From Neoarius graeffei (taxonomy: Eukaryota; Chordata; Actinopteri; Siluriformes; Ariidae), in contig NC_083571.1 in assembly GCF_027579695.1 (NCBI RefSeq), positions 72,797,279-72,861,278 of the forward strand: a stretch of DNA of 64,000 nt, read 5' to 3'. Within the stretch, counting starts at the first letter, position 1; each line of letters starts with the position of its first letter. Made by a program: the position numbers and the translations under genes. Below the pieces are notes generated by a model. That model saw only the letters and a list, made by a program, of their open reading frames with translations. It ran no database searches and was not told the DNA's origin. Shown here one piece after another: positions 1-9,368 of this stretch.

Positions 1-276
1 ATACAGAGGGCTTCCAAACCCATACTGCACACCGCACATTTCACTTACTTCAATAGTTAGTCCATCTGGAGTGGATGTGAGATTTACTTCTAATTTGCAC
101 ATTAAATCATGTGCTAACAAATTTACTGGACATGTATATGAGATGAGGAATGAGTGGGACGTAACTATTCCTCCCTCGCTTTACATGGGAGGTTAACTGA
201 GAAAGTTTTGGTTTTAGAATAGCCTTTAAAACAGGTCTCGGGGTGTAAACACCCTTTGATTTATCCCATACCTTCT

Positions 277-552
277 TCATGTCAAACCATTTCTTCGTAA
301 ATCATACCCTGCGCGCATATAAGGGCGGTCCCAATCCGGATCGCCTAAGCTTTCATAAATCATACGGTGCGCTGAAGCAAGAAAGCCTGGATTAAACGTC
401 CCATCACGGGGATACGATGGAATCTGAGGATTTGCCTCCGTCCACCCAGCCAAATTGTCCAGCCACGGCGTAACGTAATAGCCTAAACCACACTTATTCA
501 TCCATTCGGCCGGGGTTTCCCCTGGCGCAGGCTTAGGGAACGAGCTTCCCAT
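277..552 (-). pseudogene. gag: ERV-A gag, matrix-like N-terminal part, frameshifted
   Basis: The start codon is at 552-550 and the protein begins MGSSFPKP, with glycine at position 2 that could be myristoylated as in many retroviral matrix proteins. The text then follows the ERV-B protein through the TPAEWMNKCGLGYYVTPW block. An extra 8 bases near 293-300, absent from ERV-B, shift the frame after MRAGYD and end the ORF at 277. No domain beyond the presumed matrix region is visible. Assignment rests on its position directly after the primer site and leader and on the gag/pol order of ERV-B. Confidence 0.7.
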
Positions 553-613
553 CGTACAATGACAACAAACGGATCTGAAGAGGAACAGACAACAAATATA
601 GTACAAATTTGTA

Positions 614-667
614 TAGCGCGCTCTTCCTGGACTCGAACCAGGGAAAACTGTCCTCCGTAGGACACTA
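614..667 (-). other. tRNA-like fold in the ERV-A leader
   Basis: On the minus strand an outer stem (662-667 with 614-619, G-U pairs allowed) encloses two hairpins: a 5-bp stem with a 4-nt loop (650-663) and a perfect T-arm-like hairpin at 626-642 (5-bp stem CCTGG/CCAGG, 7-nt loop TTCGAGT). Two further copies occur in ERV-B. Between A and B one base pair of the first hairpin changes from C-G to U-A, a compensatory change. Confidence 0.6.
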
Positions 668-721
668 CGAAACTACTGCCAACCAGGTAGTCAATCAAAC
701 ATGTCTTACCTGATTGAGAGT

Positions 722-739
722 ATCACGTCGGGGTCACCA
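722..739 (-). other. ERV-A primer-binding site, tRNA-Trp
   Basis: The minus strand reads TGGTGACCCCGACGTGAT, complementary over 18 nt to the 3' end of vertebrate tRNA-Trp (recalled sequence). It lies 3 nt inside the LTR end. A consensus splice donor CAG|GTAAG follows at 705-712. Confidence 0.85.
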
Positions 740-742
740 AAT

Positions 743-1149
743 TGTTAGAACCTGTGTCTGTCTCAGTTCAGATGCGTTGACGTAAGAGCGCTCTGGAGCA
801 GGGAGAAAACAAACCACACGAATGAAATCAATCTGGTTTATTCAGGCACTGCTCAGTGATACACAAAAAGAGCAGGGTTTATATACATCAGAAGCTTTCG
901 TGACAAGATAGGTAAGGGGCCCGGGGGCACAAGGTGAACTCGCCAGATAAGGAGTCGTTTTTATTATACATGAAAGAGCAGAATGTACACCCCCTAGAAC
1001 AGGAGGGTCCAGGAATGTGGTTTCAGCGAAACTAGAAGGTACAGAGAAGAGCAGAAGAGTATGTTCTCGCGGCTATGCACGTTTACCAGGATGTGAACAG
1101 GTCATAAGTTCAGTACAGCTATGCACGAGAACACACATACAATCTTACA
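743..1149 (-). repeat. 5' LTR of ERV-A
   Basis: It begins TGTT and ends TACA on the plus strand. In transcription direction a TATA box (TATATAAA, 878-885) is followed about 40 bp later by AATAAA (837-842), marking U3, R and U5. The flank 1150-1154 would be the target duplication; its partner is outside the window. Confidence 0.8.
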
Positions 1150-1387
1150 CTTTTTATCCAGATAGAAGCTTTAAAAGGTGAGCTTTGATACTTCTTAGAT
1201 TTGAACTCAAACCCTTCTGGGTTTTTATTTATTTATTTTTTTTTCCAATTTGATTTAAACTGTCTGCCGATAACTCATAAACCGAATCATTTCTATAATA
1301 AAATTAATGAATAAAAATCTGAATTGATTCCTTTTGATGCTTTATTTTATCCAGAAACCCTGCTGAGTGAAATTTTATTTTCTCTTC

Positions 1388-1680
1388 TATACGGTTGTAT
1401 GCAAAAGTTGTTGCAACCCTGGCCAAACTTGCATCTTTTATTGTGTTTTCTTGAAGTAAACTTTTTTCTTCCCCCACATCACAATTACTGCTTACTTGTT
1501 TTGTTGTTTAGTCAATCCAATTTGAGCTAAATCTGCATTAAAATTTGCAGCAAATTATCATTATCGTTTTTAAATAATTTGCTGCAGAGGTCATGTTTTC
1601 GTCTTTTCACATCAGAAATCAACAAAATGTGTGATTTTTAAACAGGGGTGCAAAAACTTTTTTGCATACTTTTGCTATAG
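1388..1680. repeat. Tc1/mariner-like MITE
   Basis: The ends are inverted: TATGCAAAAGTTGTTGCAACCC on the left matches the reverse complement of the right end (GGGGTGCAAAAACTTTTTTG plus CATA) with few mismatches, and TA lies at both ends. No coding capacity. The AT-rich stretch before it (1150-1387) shows nothing recognisable. Confidence 0.45.
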
Positions 1681-1708
1681 AAAAATCCCATAGTGACTGT
1701 AACATTGG

Positions 1709-2086
1709 GGGTGGCACGGTGGTGTAGTGGTTAGCGCTGTCTCCTCACAGCAAGAAGGTCCGGGTTCGAGCCCCGTGGCAGGCGAGGGCCTTTCTGTGTG
1801 GAGTTTGCATGTTTTCCCCGTGTCTGCGTGGGTTTCGTCTGGGTGCTCCGGTTTCCCCCACAGTCCAAAGACATGCAGGTTAGGTTAACTGGTGACTCTA
1901 AATTGACCGTAGGTGTGAATGCGAGTGTGAATGGTTGTCTGTGTCTATGTGTCAGCCCTGTGATGACCTGGCGACTTGTCCAGGGTGTATCCCGCCTCTC
2001 GCCCGTAGTCAGCTGGGATAGGCTCCAGCTTGCCTGCGACCCTGTAGAACAGGATAAAGCGGCTAGAGATAATGAGATGAGATGAG
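1709..2086 (+). mobile_element. tRNA-derived fish SINE, full length (copy a)
   Basis: A tRNA-like head carries a pol III A box (tggtgtagtgg) and B box (ggttcgagccc), followed by the conserved body common to all copies here and a 3' end aatgagatgagatgag. A 7-bp target duplication acattgg lies at 1702-1708 and 2087-2093. The family resembles the V-SINE type of fish SINEs; the family name is from memory. It sits in the glb1 intron upstream of the first visible exon. Confidence 0.85.
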
Positions 2087-2357
2087 ACATTGGTGTCACG
2101 TTTAATTTTTGTAGAAAAGGATAAATATCTGCACAACCGAATAATCAACATTTCCACTTTAAACTTTTTAAAGAACATTAAACGTTAAACATTCAGTGCT
2201 GATGATAAATATTTATAAACATTTTATTAAAATGTGACTTCAGAGCTCTCCGTACTTTTCATCAGCTGAACATAACATGTTCACGTGTTTAACACTGAAC
2301 ATATTCAATCGCAGATATAAAGTGATTATAAAGTACTGATGCTTTTTCCATTTTCAG

Positions 2358-2471
2358 AGCTTTGGCTTTGTTCTGTATCGGACGTCACTTCCTGTGGACT
2401 GTTTAAAGCCGACTCCGCTCTCGTCCCCTCTAAACGGAGTTCACGACCGAGCATACATCTCTGTAGACGGA
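2358..2471 (+). CDS. glb1: glb1 exon (38 codons)
   Basis: Acceptor ttttcag ends at 2357; donor gtaaga starts at 2472. Encodes [12 protein letters not shown] through AYISVDG. The intron behind it (2472-2988) has no element that I recognise. Confidence 0.88.
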
Positions 2472-3683
2472 GTAAGAGCATCTTTATTTACTGCAAATCT
2501 TAATTTCTGAATCGTATACGTATAACATATAACGTGAATCATATAACATAAAACATATAACGTGTTTTATATTCTGTTATGGTTTATACACACAGATTCC
2601 AGATTTACTCGTGTTTTTATTCCAGGTTATATATTATACAGTTATGACTTGCTGTGAATGTTTATTAATCTGTAATTATTTTTAGTATTTTTCAGTATAT
2701 TTTATTTAATTGTATATTTTATAAAGTAAATGAAATGGAGAGATGTGATTTTATAATAAAAGCTGGAATTCTCTTCTTTTCATTCAGGTTCTTCAAATTT
2801 CTTGTAAATTCATTTGGAAGATAAAAATTCACAAACTAGTTTTCTATTATAGCTAAACTAATGACAATAATACGATGCTAGTTATTACTTTATTTTATGC
2901 AGAATAAAGATCATAAACTTCTCAGTTGCTTTGTAAGTCTTGAAATTATAACTGCATGTTTAACGTGTGTGTGTGTGTGTGTGTTCAGGTGGCTGTAGGG
3001 ATTTTGGAGAGAGACAGGAATATCACCATTAATATAACTGGGAAAGCTGGGAGCAGACTGGACTTGCTGGTGGAGAACATGGGTCGAGTCAATTATGGAA
3101 AATACATCAATGATTTCAAGGTGCAGCAGAGATTTAAATTTTTTATTTTTACTCAATTAATTCTGTAACTCTGGTTTATTATTAAAATGCAAAGTAATTC
3201 CTCATCATTCATCTCATTATCTCTAGCCGCTTTATCCTTCTCCAGGGTCGCAGGCAAGCTGGAGCCTATCCCAGCTGACTACGGGCGAAAGGCGGGGTAC
3301 ACCCTGGACAAGTCGCCGGGTCATCACAGGGCTGACACATAGACACAGACAACCATTCACACTCACATTCACACCTACGGTCAATTTGTCACCAGTTAAC
3401 CTAACCTGCATGTCTTTGGACTGTGGGGGAAACCGGAGCACCCGGAGGAAACCCACGCGGACACGGGGAGAACATGCAAACTCCGCACAGAAAGGCCCTT
3501 GCCGGCCACGGGGCTCGAACCCGGACCTTCTTGCTGTGAGGCGACAGCACTAACCACTACACCACCATGCTGCCCCAAAGTAATTCCTGAGAGAGTAAAA
3601 TGAATCTCATTTAATAAAGTTTATGTATAATAATGATGGCTGATGTACAAATGTATTATTGTTATTATTATTAACAATAATAC

Positions 3684-3727
<44 letters not shown>

Positions 3728-4080
3728 GTTAAAAATGTGCACACATTGTTCTGTGATGTAGAATCAGAGGAAGGTGGTGCAGCTGTGCATGAATAAGTGC
3801 CCCCCGTGTGCTGGTTGTGTTCTGCAGGGTCTGGTGTCGAATCTCACACTGGGAGCAGAAGTTCTGAGCAACTGGACGGTGTTTAGTCTCAGTATAGATG
3901 AGGTGGTGAAGGAGGGGCTGCTGTGGGACATGGTCTCTGAACAGGACAGTGAATCCACACACACTGCTGCCCCGCCCACCTCTCTGTCTCTGCCCACATT
4001 CTACGGAGGCACATTGGAGATTCCTGATCACATCCCAGACCTGCCACAGGACACGTACATCCAGTTCTCCAACTGGAGCA

Positions 4081-4116
<36 letters not shown>

Positions 4117-4570
4117 AATAACACAATGTTAATAATAATTAGTTTACTATTATAATGGTGTGTATTAAAATGTAAATTATGTCTGTTTTATGTTTGATGT
4201 AGATTCAGCTTCATGTTTCAGATGTTGGAAGTTTCTCTGTTTTCATTACTGCATCTTTTTTTGAATAAATTGAAATAAAATAAAGAACTTTTTTTTTTTT
4301 TTTCCTTTTTCCATTAAAAAGGGTCAGGTGTGGATTAATGGCGTGAACGTGGGTCGTTATTGGCCATCTCGTGGTCCTCAGATCACTCTGTTTGTTCCTG
4401 CGTCTCTCCTCAGCACCGAGTCACCGAATAACATCACAGTGCTGGAGCTGGAGGCGTGTCCCTGCACCTGGGGTCAGTGCGTGGTTGAGTTCACACACAC
4501 GCCACTCATCAACTCCACTGTGATGTACATCAAACCTTACACGACGGAGAAAACACTGAACACACGCTGA
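2358..4570 (+). CDS. glb1: Beta-galactosidase, last four exons (GLB1)
   Basis: Four exons (2358-2471, 2989-3120, 3828-4082, 4322-4570) join in phase 0 into 249 codons plus stop. They match the C-terminal part of vertebrate lysosomal acid beta-galactosidase, which removes terminal beta-galactose from GM1 ganglioside and keratan sulfate. Recognisable blocks are [55 protein letters not shown] and [11 protein letters not shown]. This is the non-catalytic beta domain; the catalytic glutamates lie in upstream exons outside the window or lost to view behind ERV-A. Several N-glycosylation sequons (NIT, NLT, NWT, NST) fit a lysosomal protein. GLB1L is the alternative, but [11 protein letters not shown] and [16 protein letters not shown] favour GLB1. 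The 3' UTR carries a minisatellite and AATAAA at 5256. Confidence 0.9.
2989..3120 (+). CDS. glb1: glb1 exon (44 codons)
   Basis: The acceptor tgttcag directly follows a (GT)n tract (2965-2984); donor gtgcag at 3121. Encodes [18 protein letters not shown] through [10 protein letters not shown]. Confidence 0.9.
3203..3576 (-). mobile_element. tRNA-derived fish SINE, full length (copy b)
   Basis: Same family as copy a, inserted antisense in the glb1 intron. A perfect 12-bp target duplication aaagtaattcct lies at 3191-3202 and 3577-3588. Eight bases of the body are missing near 3384. Confidence 0.9.
3658..3726. repeat. (ATT)n microsatellite
   Basis: About 14 perfect ATT units follow an interrupted start, in the glb1 intron. 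Confidence 0.9.
3828..4082 (+). CDS. glb1: glb1 exon (85 codons)
   Basis: Acceptor ttctgcag ends at 3827. Encodes [16 protein letters not shown] through [10 protein letters not shown]. The donor is the first GT of a (GT)n tract, so it lacks the usual purine-rich +3 to +5 context. Confidence 0.9.
4083..4114 (+). repeat. (GT)n microsatellite that supplies the glb1 splice donor
   Basis: An uninterrupted GT tract of about 16 units begins exactly at the exon end. Confidence 0.9.
4322..4570 (+). CDS. glb1: glb1 terminal coding exon (82 codons and stop)
   Basis: A long T tract precedes the acceptor aaaaag (ends 4321). Encodes [15 protein letters not shown] through [10 protein letters not shown] and stops with TGA at 4568-4570. 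Confidence 0.9.
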   Translation, partial: GQVWINGVNVGRYWPSRGPQITLFVPASLLSTESPNNITVLELEACPCTWGQCVVEFTHTPLINSTVMYIKPYTTEKTLNTR

Positions 4571-4589
4571 ACAGCATGACGCATCATCT

Positions 4590-5095
4590 GTGTGATGGTA
4601 ATGACTGGGTTAGGGTAAAATTAGTGACTGCTCAACAGGCAATGGTAATGATGGTGTTAGGGTGACGATGGTGACTGATCAGTGGGCGACGGTAATGACT
4701 GATCAATGGTTGATGGTAATGATGGTGTTAGGGTAACAGTAGTGACTGCTCGAGGGACGACGGTGGTGACTGCTCAATGGGTGACGGTGATGGGGTGACG
4801 GTGGTGACTGCTTGATGGGCGACGGTAGTGACTGCATTTAGGGTTACAGTCGTGACTGCTCAATGGGCAACGGTAATGACAGTGTTAGGGTGACTGTGGT
4901 GACCGCTCGATGAGCGATGGTAGTGACTGCATTAGGGTAACAGTAGTGATTGCTCAAGGGACAATGGTGGTGACTACTCAATGGGCGACGGTAGTGATTG
5001 ATGGGCAACGGTAATGACAGTGTTAGGGTGACGGTGGTGACTGCTCGATGGGTGACGGTAGTGACTGCTCTAGGGGCGACTGTGGTGATTTGCAG
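4590..5095 (+). repeat. Minisatellite in the glb1 3' UTR
   Basis: Degenerate tandem modules of roughly 22-24 bp (gtgacggtggtgactgctcg, atgggcgacggtaatgac) are arranged in a looser higher-order pattern with gttagggt blocks. It begins shortly after the stop codon and would be transcribed. Confidence 0.8.
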
Positions 5096-5255
5096 TTTCA
5101 GCAGGTTGAAAACCTTTAAATGGTTTATGTTCTACGTCACAGAGATGAATTGTTTTTATTTTTTGTTCGAACGGAAGTAAACATCTACACTGTAGTTGTA
5201 AACGTGTTCAGGATGTGTGTGGAATTAAAACACTGATTCACTCTGGGATTTTTTA

Positions 5256-5261
5256 AATAAA
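5256..5261 (+). promoter_or_regulatory. glb1 polyadenylation signal
   Basis: AATAAA about 690 bp after the stop. Further AATAAA/ATAAA motifs near 5545-5575 could be alternative sites. Confidence 0.6.
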
Positions 5262-5278
5262 GCATTTTGCACTTTTCT

Positions 5279-5409
5279 CATCTCATCTCATTATCTGTAG
5301 CCGCTTTATCCTGTTCTACAGGGTCGCAGGCAAGCTGGAGCCTATCCCAGCTGACTACGGGCGAAAGGCGGAGTACACCCTGGACAAGTCGCCAGGTCAT
5401 CACAGGGCC
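5279..5409 (-). mobile_element. 5'-truncated SINE (copy c)
   Basis: Only the 3' third of the SINE is present. It is bounded by a perfect 12-bp duplication ttgcacttttct (5267-5278, 5410-5421), so the truncation happened at insertion. Confidence 0.9.
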
Positions 5410-5421
5410 TTGCACTTTTCT

Positions 5422-5967
5422 TATTGTGAGAAAATATGTGAAATATGTTGTATGAGTTTAATTTTTTTTTTTTATACCTTTTTATGGATTTAAGTCATGT
5501 TTGTAATTATTTACCTGAAATGTTTAATGTGAAGTATTCTATGCAATAAATCAATAAATCTAAATTTAATAAAATATTTTTAATCACAGGCCACTTTCTG
5601 ACGAATGCTGATTTCAATAAATATCACTGCTGGTTGAAACTGTGTGAATTGTTTCTTCATGCTTTTACAGTTTTACTGTTTTTTTTTTTTTTTGTATTCT
5701 ATTTTAAAAATACACAACCTAAAAAAGGAATTTGTAAATTGTACTTTAAAATGAAAATGTTTGAGGGTTATGTGCATGTGTAGAAAACTGAGCCAAAAAA
5801 AAAAAAAAATCTGGAAAGGGAACAATAGTTTTGTCTAAATTTAGAACAGTGCGATTGATTAAAATAAAGTATTAAGGGGAAAATTAGAATTTATTTTCAG
5901 ATAAATGGCCATTACTGTTTACTGTAGTTTTTTTACCTTTACGTGGATTCTGGAAGTAAAAGCATAC
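5422..5967. other. AT-rich spacer, nothing recognised
   Basis: It holds several A/T homopolymers and possible poly(A) signals. I see no exon, RNA gene or repeat family here. Confidence 0.5.
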
Positions 5968-6334
5968 CTCATTTCATTATCTCTAGCCGCTTTATCCTGT
6001 TCTACAGGGTCGCAGGCAAGCTGGAGCCTATCCCAGTTGACTACGGGCAAAAGGCGGGGTACACCCTGGACAAGTCGCCAGGTCATCACAGGGCTGACAC
6101 ATAGACACAGACAACCACTCACATTCACACCTACGGTCAATTTAGAGTCACCAGTTAACCTAACCTGCATGTCTTTGGACTGTGTGGGAAACCGGAGCAC
6201 CCGGAGGAAACCCACGTGGACACGGGGAGAACATGCAAACTCCGCACAGAAAGGCCCTCGCCGGCCACGGGGCTCGAACCCGGACCTTCCTGCTGTGAGG
6301 TGACAGCGCTAACCACTACGTCACCGTGCCGCCC
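5968..6334 (-). mobile_element. tRNA-derived fish SINE (copy d)
   Basis: Near full length, antisense, with A and B boxes at the right end. A target duplication is not clear. The AT-rich stretch 6335-6544 that follows shows nothing recognised. Confidence 0.85.
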
Positions 6335-6544
6335 ATCAAAAAAGTAAGTATATTAAAAAAAAAAACTTAAATCCTAACACATAAACATTACAAAAATTGA
6401 AATGCGTATAAAAGTGTCTTATAGCCAAGTATAAATATGAATATGGATGGCTATGTACAGAATAAATTAATTTTGTATTGCACAGAATATAAGAGCAACA
6501 GTGACAGATGTTTTGCATAATGTTGACATTATATTTGTTTCCTC

Positions 6545-7543
6545 TCAGAATTCAATATGGTGATGGCTCTTGGGAAGAAGCTGTTTTTCATTCTAGTAGT
6601 CCTTGTTTTAATACATCTGTAGCACCTCCCAGAAGGAAGCAGCTTAAACAGCTGGGAGGCAGGATGTGAATTGTCCTTAATGATGCTCTGAGCTCTGCTG
6701 ATGCACCGGGTGGTGTATATGTCCGTCGGGGGGGAGGGCAGCCGACAATCCTCTGTGCTGCTGCGACTGTCCTCTGAAGCCTCCCTCTGTCTGCAGCAGT
6801 GCAGCTCCCATACCAGGTGGACAAGCAGTACGTCAGCAGGCTTTCAATGGAGGAACGGTAGAAGGCCAGCAGCAGCAGCTTCTGGTCTAGATTGTTCTTC
6901 TTGAGGACTCTCAGGAAATGTAGACGCTGCTAAGCTTTCTTTATAACAGCTGAGATATTGATTGTCCAGGAGAGGTCGTCAGAGATCTGGACTCCCAGGA
7001 ATCTGAAATCATGAACCCTCTCCACACACTCGCTGTTGATGTAGAGGGAGAGGTGGTCACTTTTCTTCCTCCTGAAGTCCACAATGATCTCCTTTGTCTT
7101 TGTGGTGTTTAGAGCCAGGTTGTTTACTGAGCACTAGGTCGTGAGCCTCTGAACCTCCTCCTTGTAGGTTGTCTCGTCTCCATCTGAGATCAGCCCGACC
7201 ACTGTGGTGTCGTCAGCAAATTTGACGATCATGCTGTCGCCGTGAACTGGACTACAGTCATAGGTGTAGAGACAGTACAGGAGGGGACTCAGCACGCAGC
7301 CCTGTAGTGAACCGGTGCTCAGTGTACGTGTGGAGGAAAGGTGGGGGCCAAGTCTCACAGTCTGGGGCCTGTTGGTCAAGAAGTCCTTAATCCAGGTGCA
7401 TATGAGAGGGGGGAGGCCTAAAATGTCCAGCTTTGTGATCAGAGTGTCTGGGATGATCGTATTAAATGCCAAGCTGTAGTCTACGAAGAGCATTCTTGCA
7501 TAGCTCTGCTGCCGTTCCAGATAGCTCAACACAGCGTGCAAAG
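6545..7543 (-). pseudogene. LINE-R1 piece 1: reverse transcriptase to 3' end of a CR1/Rex-type LINE
   Basis: Minus-strand frames give a non-LTR reverse transcriptase: MLFVDYSLAFNTIIP (motif A), GCVLSPLLYCLY, KFADDTTVVGLI (FADD motif) and, after frame changes, SVWYGSCTAADRGRLQRT and the C-terminal KNSFFP-type end near 6570. Stops and frameshifts are frequent, so it is dead. The 5' side breaks exactly at the hAT-A insertion; the missing upstream text continues at 16494. CR1/Rex-like placement is from motif appearance only. Confidence 0.85.
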
Positions 7544-8309
7544 CAGGGGCGTAGCCATCATTTTAGAAGTGAGGGGGACAAATTGTTCAGAGGACTATTG
7601 AGTGATTTTATCATCCTCTCGCATTCAATTGCACCTTTCCTTAGCAGCTAAAGAACCACATAACCACAAACAGCACAGCACCAGGGAACTGATTTTCGTT
7701 CTTTAAAATTATATACTATCAAAATCTAAAGTCAAAATCTATATATCTATAAAGTAAAATTTATAAAAAGAATTAAGAATAGTAGTAGTGACATAGCTAG
7801 TTATATTCTCTTCTCACCTGTGACCCTGCATAATCATCCCTGTTGGCCTCTGGTCCACTGTCTCCTCTCTCACCCTGCTCTTTCTATTGTGGCAATAATC
7901 TAGACTTGCAAGATTTGACTTGCATTTTTTTTTTCGTTTCCGTTTCCGGTTGAGAGTACGTCGTGCGCGTTCTGGCTGCCGCTTCTCACCAGAGCTTTTT
8001 TTAATTTTAATTTTCTTTCTTTTTCTATTTTCATTTTATTTTATTTTTTTCTGTGTGTTTGTGTAGTTTGATGTTTGAGTGTTTTTGTCCACCTGTTGTG
8101 GTGTAGCTCCAGACCCAGTTTTGGGTGTCGGTTCCCTCCAGGCCTTGGCTCGCCGTGGGCGATGCCTGTGCTCCCAGCTATGGACTGCAGTGAGCCTGTT
8201 GCTCATTTTACATCGTAGTTGTCCAGCGCTCTGAGCTTTAGTGCTTGGCGTGATGTTCCGAGCGATGTTGCTTGGTGGTGTTGCGGCGGCTGTGCAGGCG
8301 GTTTGGGAC

Positions 8310-8739
8310 TGTTAAGATTGCGCTGCGTGCTGTTCAGATGCGTTACCAGGAGATCTCCGAGGACAAGAAGAGAGCGAACCACATGACTTAAATCAATCTG
8401 GTTTATTCTCAGTCGTGCCCCAACGCGCAGCTGCGTCGGGGCTTTATATATACACTCTTCATAGGGAGTATCAGCAGTGGAAAATTATGGAATGTGCTTT
8501 GCACACTCAGTCAAGGTCACAAGAGTTATGCACAGTTCAACAGGATGTTTCACACAAAAACATAGACAAAATCAGGATATGAAACAGGAACAGAACATGA
8601 AAAAGTACAAAATGTACAGAGCAGCGCGTATTATAGCTAGCCTAAAGTTAACCCTAAACTGCTACACTACACGACAGTCACCCTTGGGCCGCGCATTTAC
8701 AAGAGTAGGTTTAGGAGTATTCAGGATTATATTCTTACA
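8310..8739 (-). repeat. 3' LTR of ERV-B
   Basis: Identical in length and, as far as I can see, in sequence to 14671-15100 (offset 6361). TATA box at 8443-8452 and AATAAA at 8402-8407 on the minus strand. Confidence 0.93.
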
Positions 8740-8750
8740 ATCCCCTCTTT
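8740..8750 (-). other. ERV-B polypurine tract
   Basis: The minus strand reads AAAGAGGGGAT directly before the LTR start TGTAAG, the expected primer for plus-strand synthesis. Confidence 0.8.
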
Positions 8751-8834
8751 AATACTCTGACGCAAGCCCAGAGTATTATTCACACCCCAGTCTTGGCCGA
8801 CACAGGGACATAACCTGTGTGCGAGATCATCATA

Positions 8835-9128
8835 TTATATATATGATCCATGCAACAACGGAAAAGAAACGGGCCACAGGCTGAGCCATGTCATATTAAC
8901 CTTAGAGTAGTTAGACGGGGCTATTCGGACCGGAAAAGGAGCGCTGCTGTCATGGGGTAACAAAGAACACACATAACAGGGTTTACTCATATTCATTGAT
9001 GTTTTTACAGTGAAGTTTACATATTTCCAAAACTCGTTATCCCTTGGGTCCCGGTGTATTGCTTGTGCGGGTAACCCTGCCCCAAGCGTTGAGATCAGCA
9101 CGATGATGAAGAAAGTCATACTGGTCAC
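8835..9128 (-). pseudogene. env: ERV-B env, signal peptide and start of the surface subunit only
   Basis: 97 codons: a hydrophobic N-terminus (about residues 4-22, FFIIVLISTLGAG then a small-residue cleavage region), several N-glycosylation sequons (NFT, NMS, NYS, NMT) and a CYVC motif, all fitting the start of a secreted surface subunit. The ORF stops at 8835, about 85 bp before the polypurine tract. The furin site, fusion peptide and transmembrane subunit are absent, so no functional envelope can be made. Assignment to env rests on position and on these generic features. Confidence 0.65.
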
Positions 9129-9368
9129 TGACTTTGTTCTCTAATGCTCACAGGGTGCAGACGGCGAAAAATGTCACAGGCTCCCGTGCTTTTCAGACTC
9201 TTCAGCCCAGAACTTTGCAAGACTCACCAACCATCCCCTCTTTGTAGATCAGCCGAAACTGGATTGCTCCAGATGCTGGAAGGGGATCCCTGAAAAGGCC
9301 GTCAGCTATTGTCACAGCAACTTTCTGAAACACAAAAGTCTGTTAAGCATCAACAATATAGATTTCTA

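Larger units (their letters stand above)
1..1149 (-). mobile_element. ERV-A: 5' end of an endogenous retrovirus, cut by the window start
   Basis: Reading on the minus strand, the order is LTR (1149 to 743), tRNA-Trp primer site, a leader with a tRNA-like fold, a matrix-like gag start, and a protease-like segment that runs off the window. Positions 1-550 are nearly identical to 13865-14410 of ERV-B, but the LTRs differ clearly (407 against 430 bp, only short blocks shared), so A and B are different subfamilies or one exchanged LTRs. The partner LTR and target-site duplication lie outside the window. Confidence 0.85.

Noticed and set aside
626-642. T-arm with TTCGA as a real tRNA gene
   Set aside because: No D arm, anticodon arm of proper size or A box; it lies in a retroviral leader and recurs there in ERV-B.
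1709-1790. A and B boxes as a functional tRNA gene
   Set aside because: It is the head of a dispersed SINE with target duplications, present in many copies.
8477-8752. 91-codon plus-strand ORF, repeated at 14838-15182
   Set aside because: It is antisense to the ERV-B LTR and open by chance in both identical LTRs.
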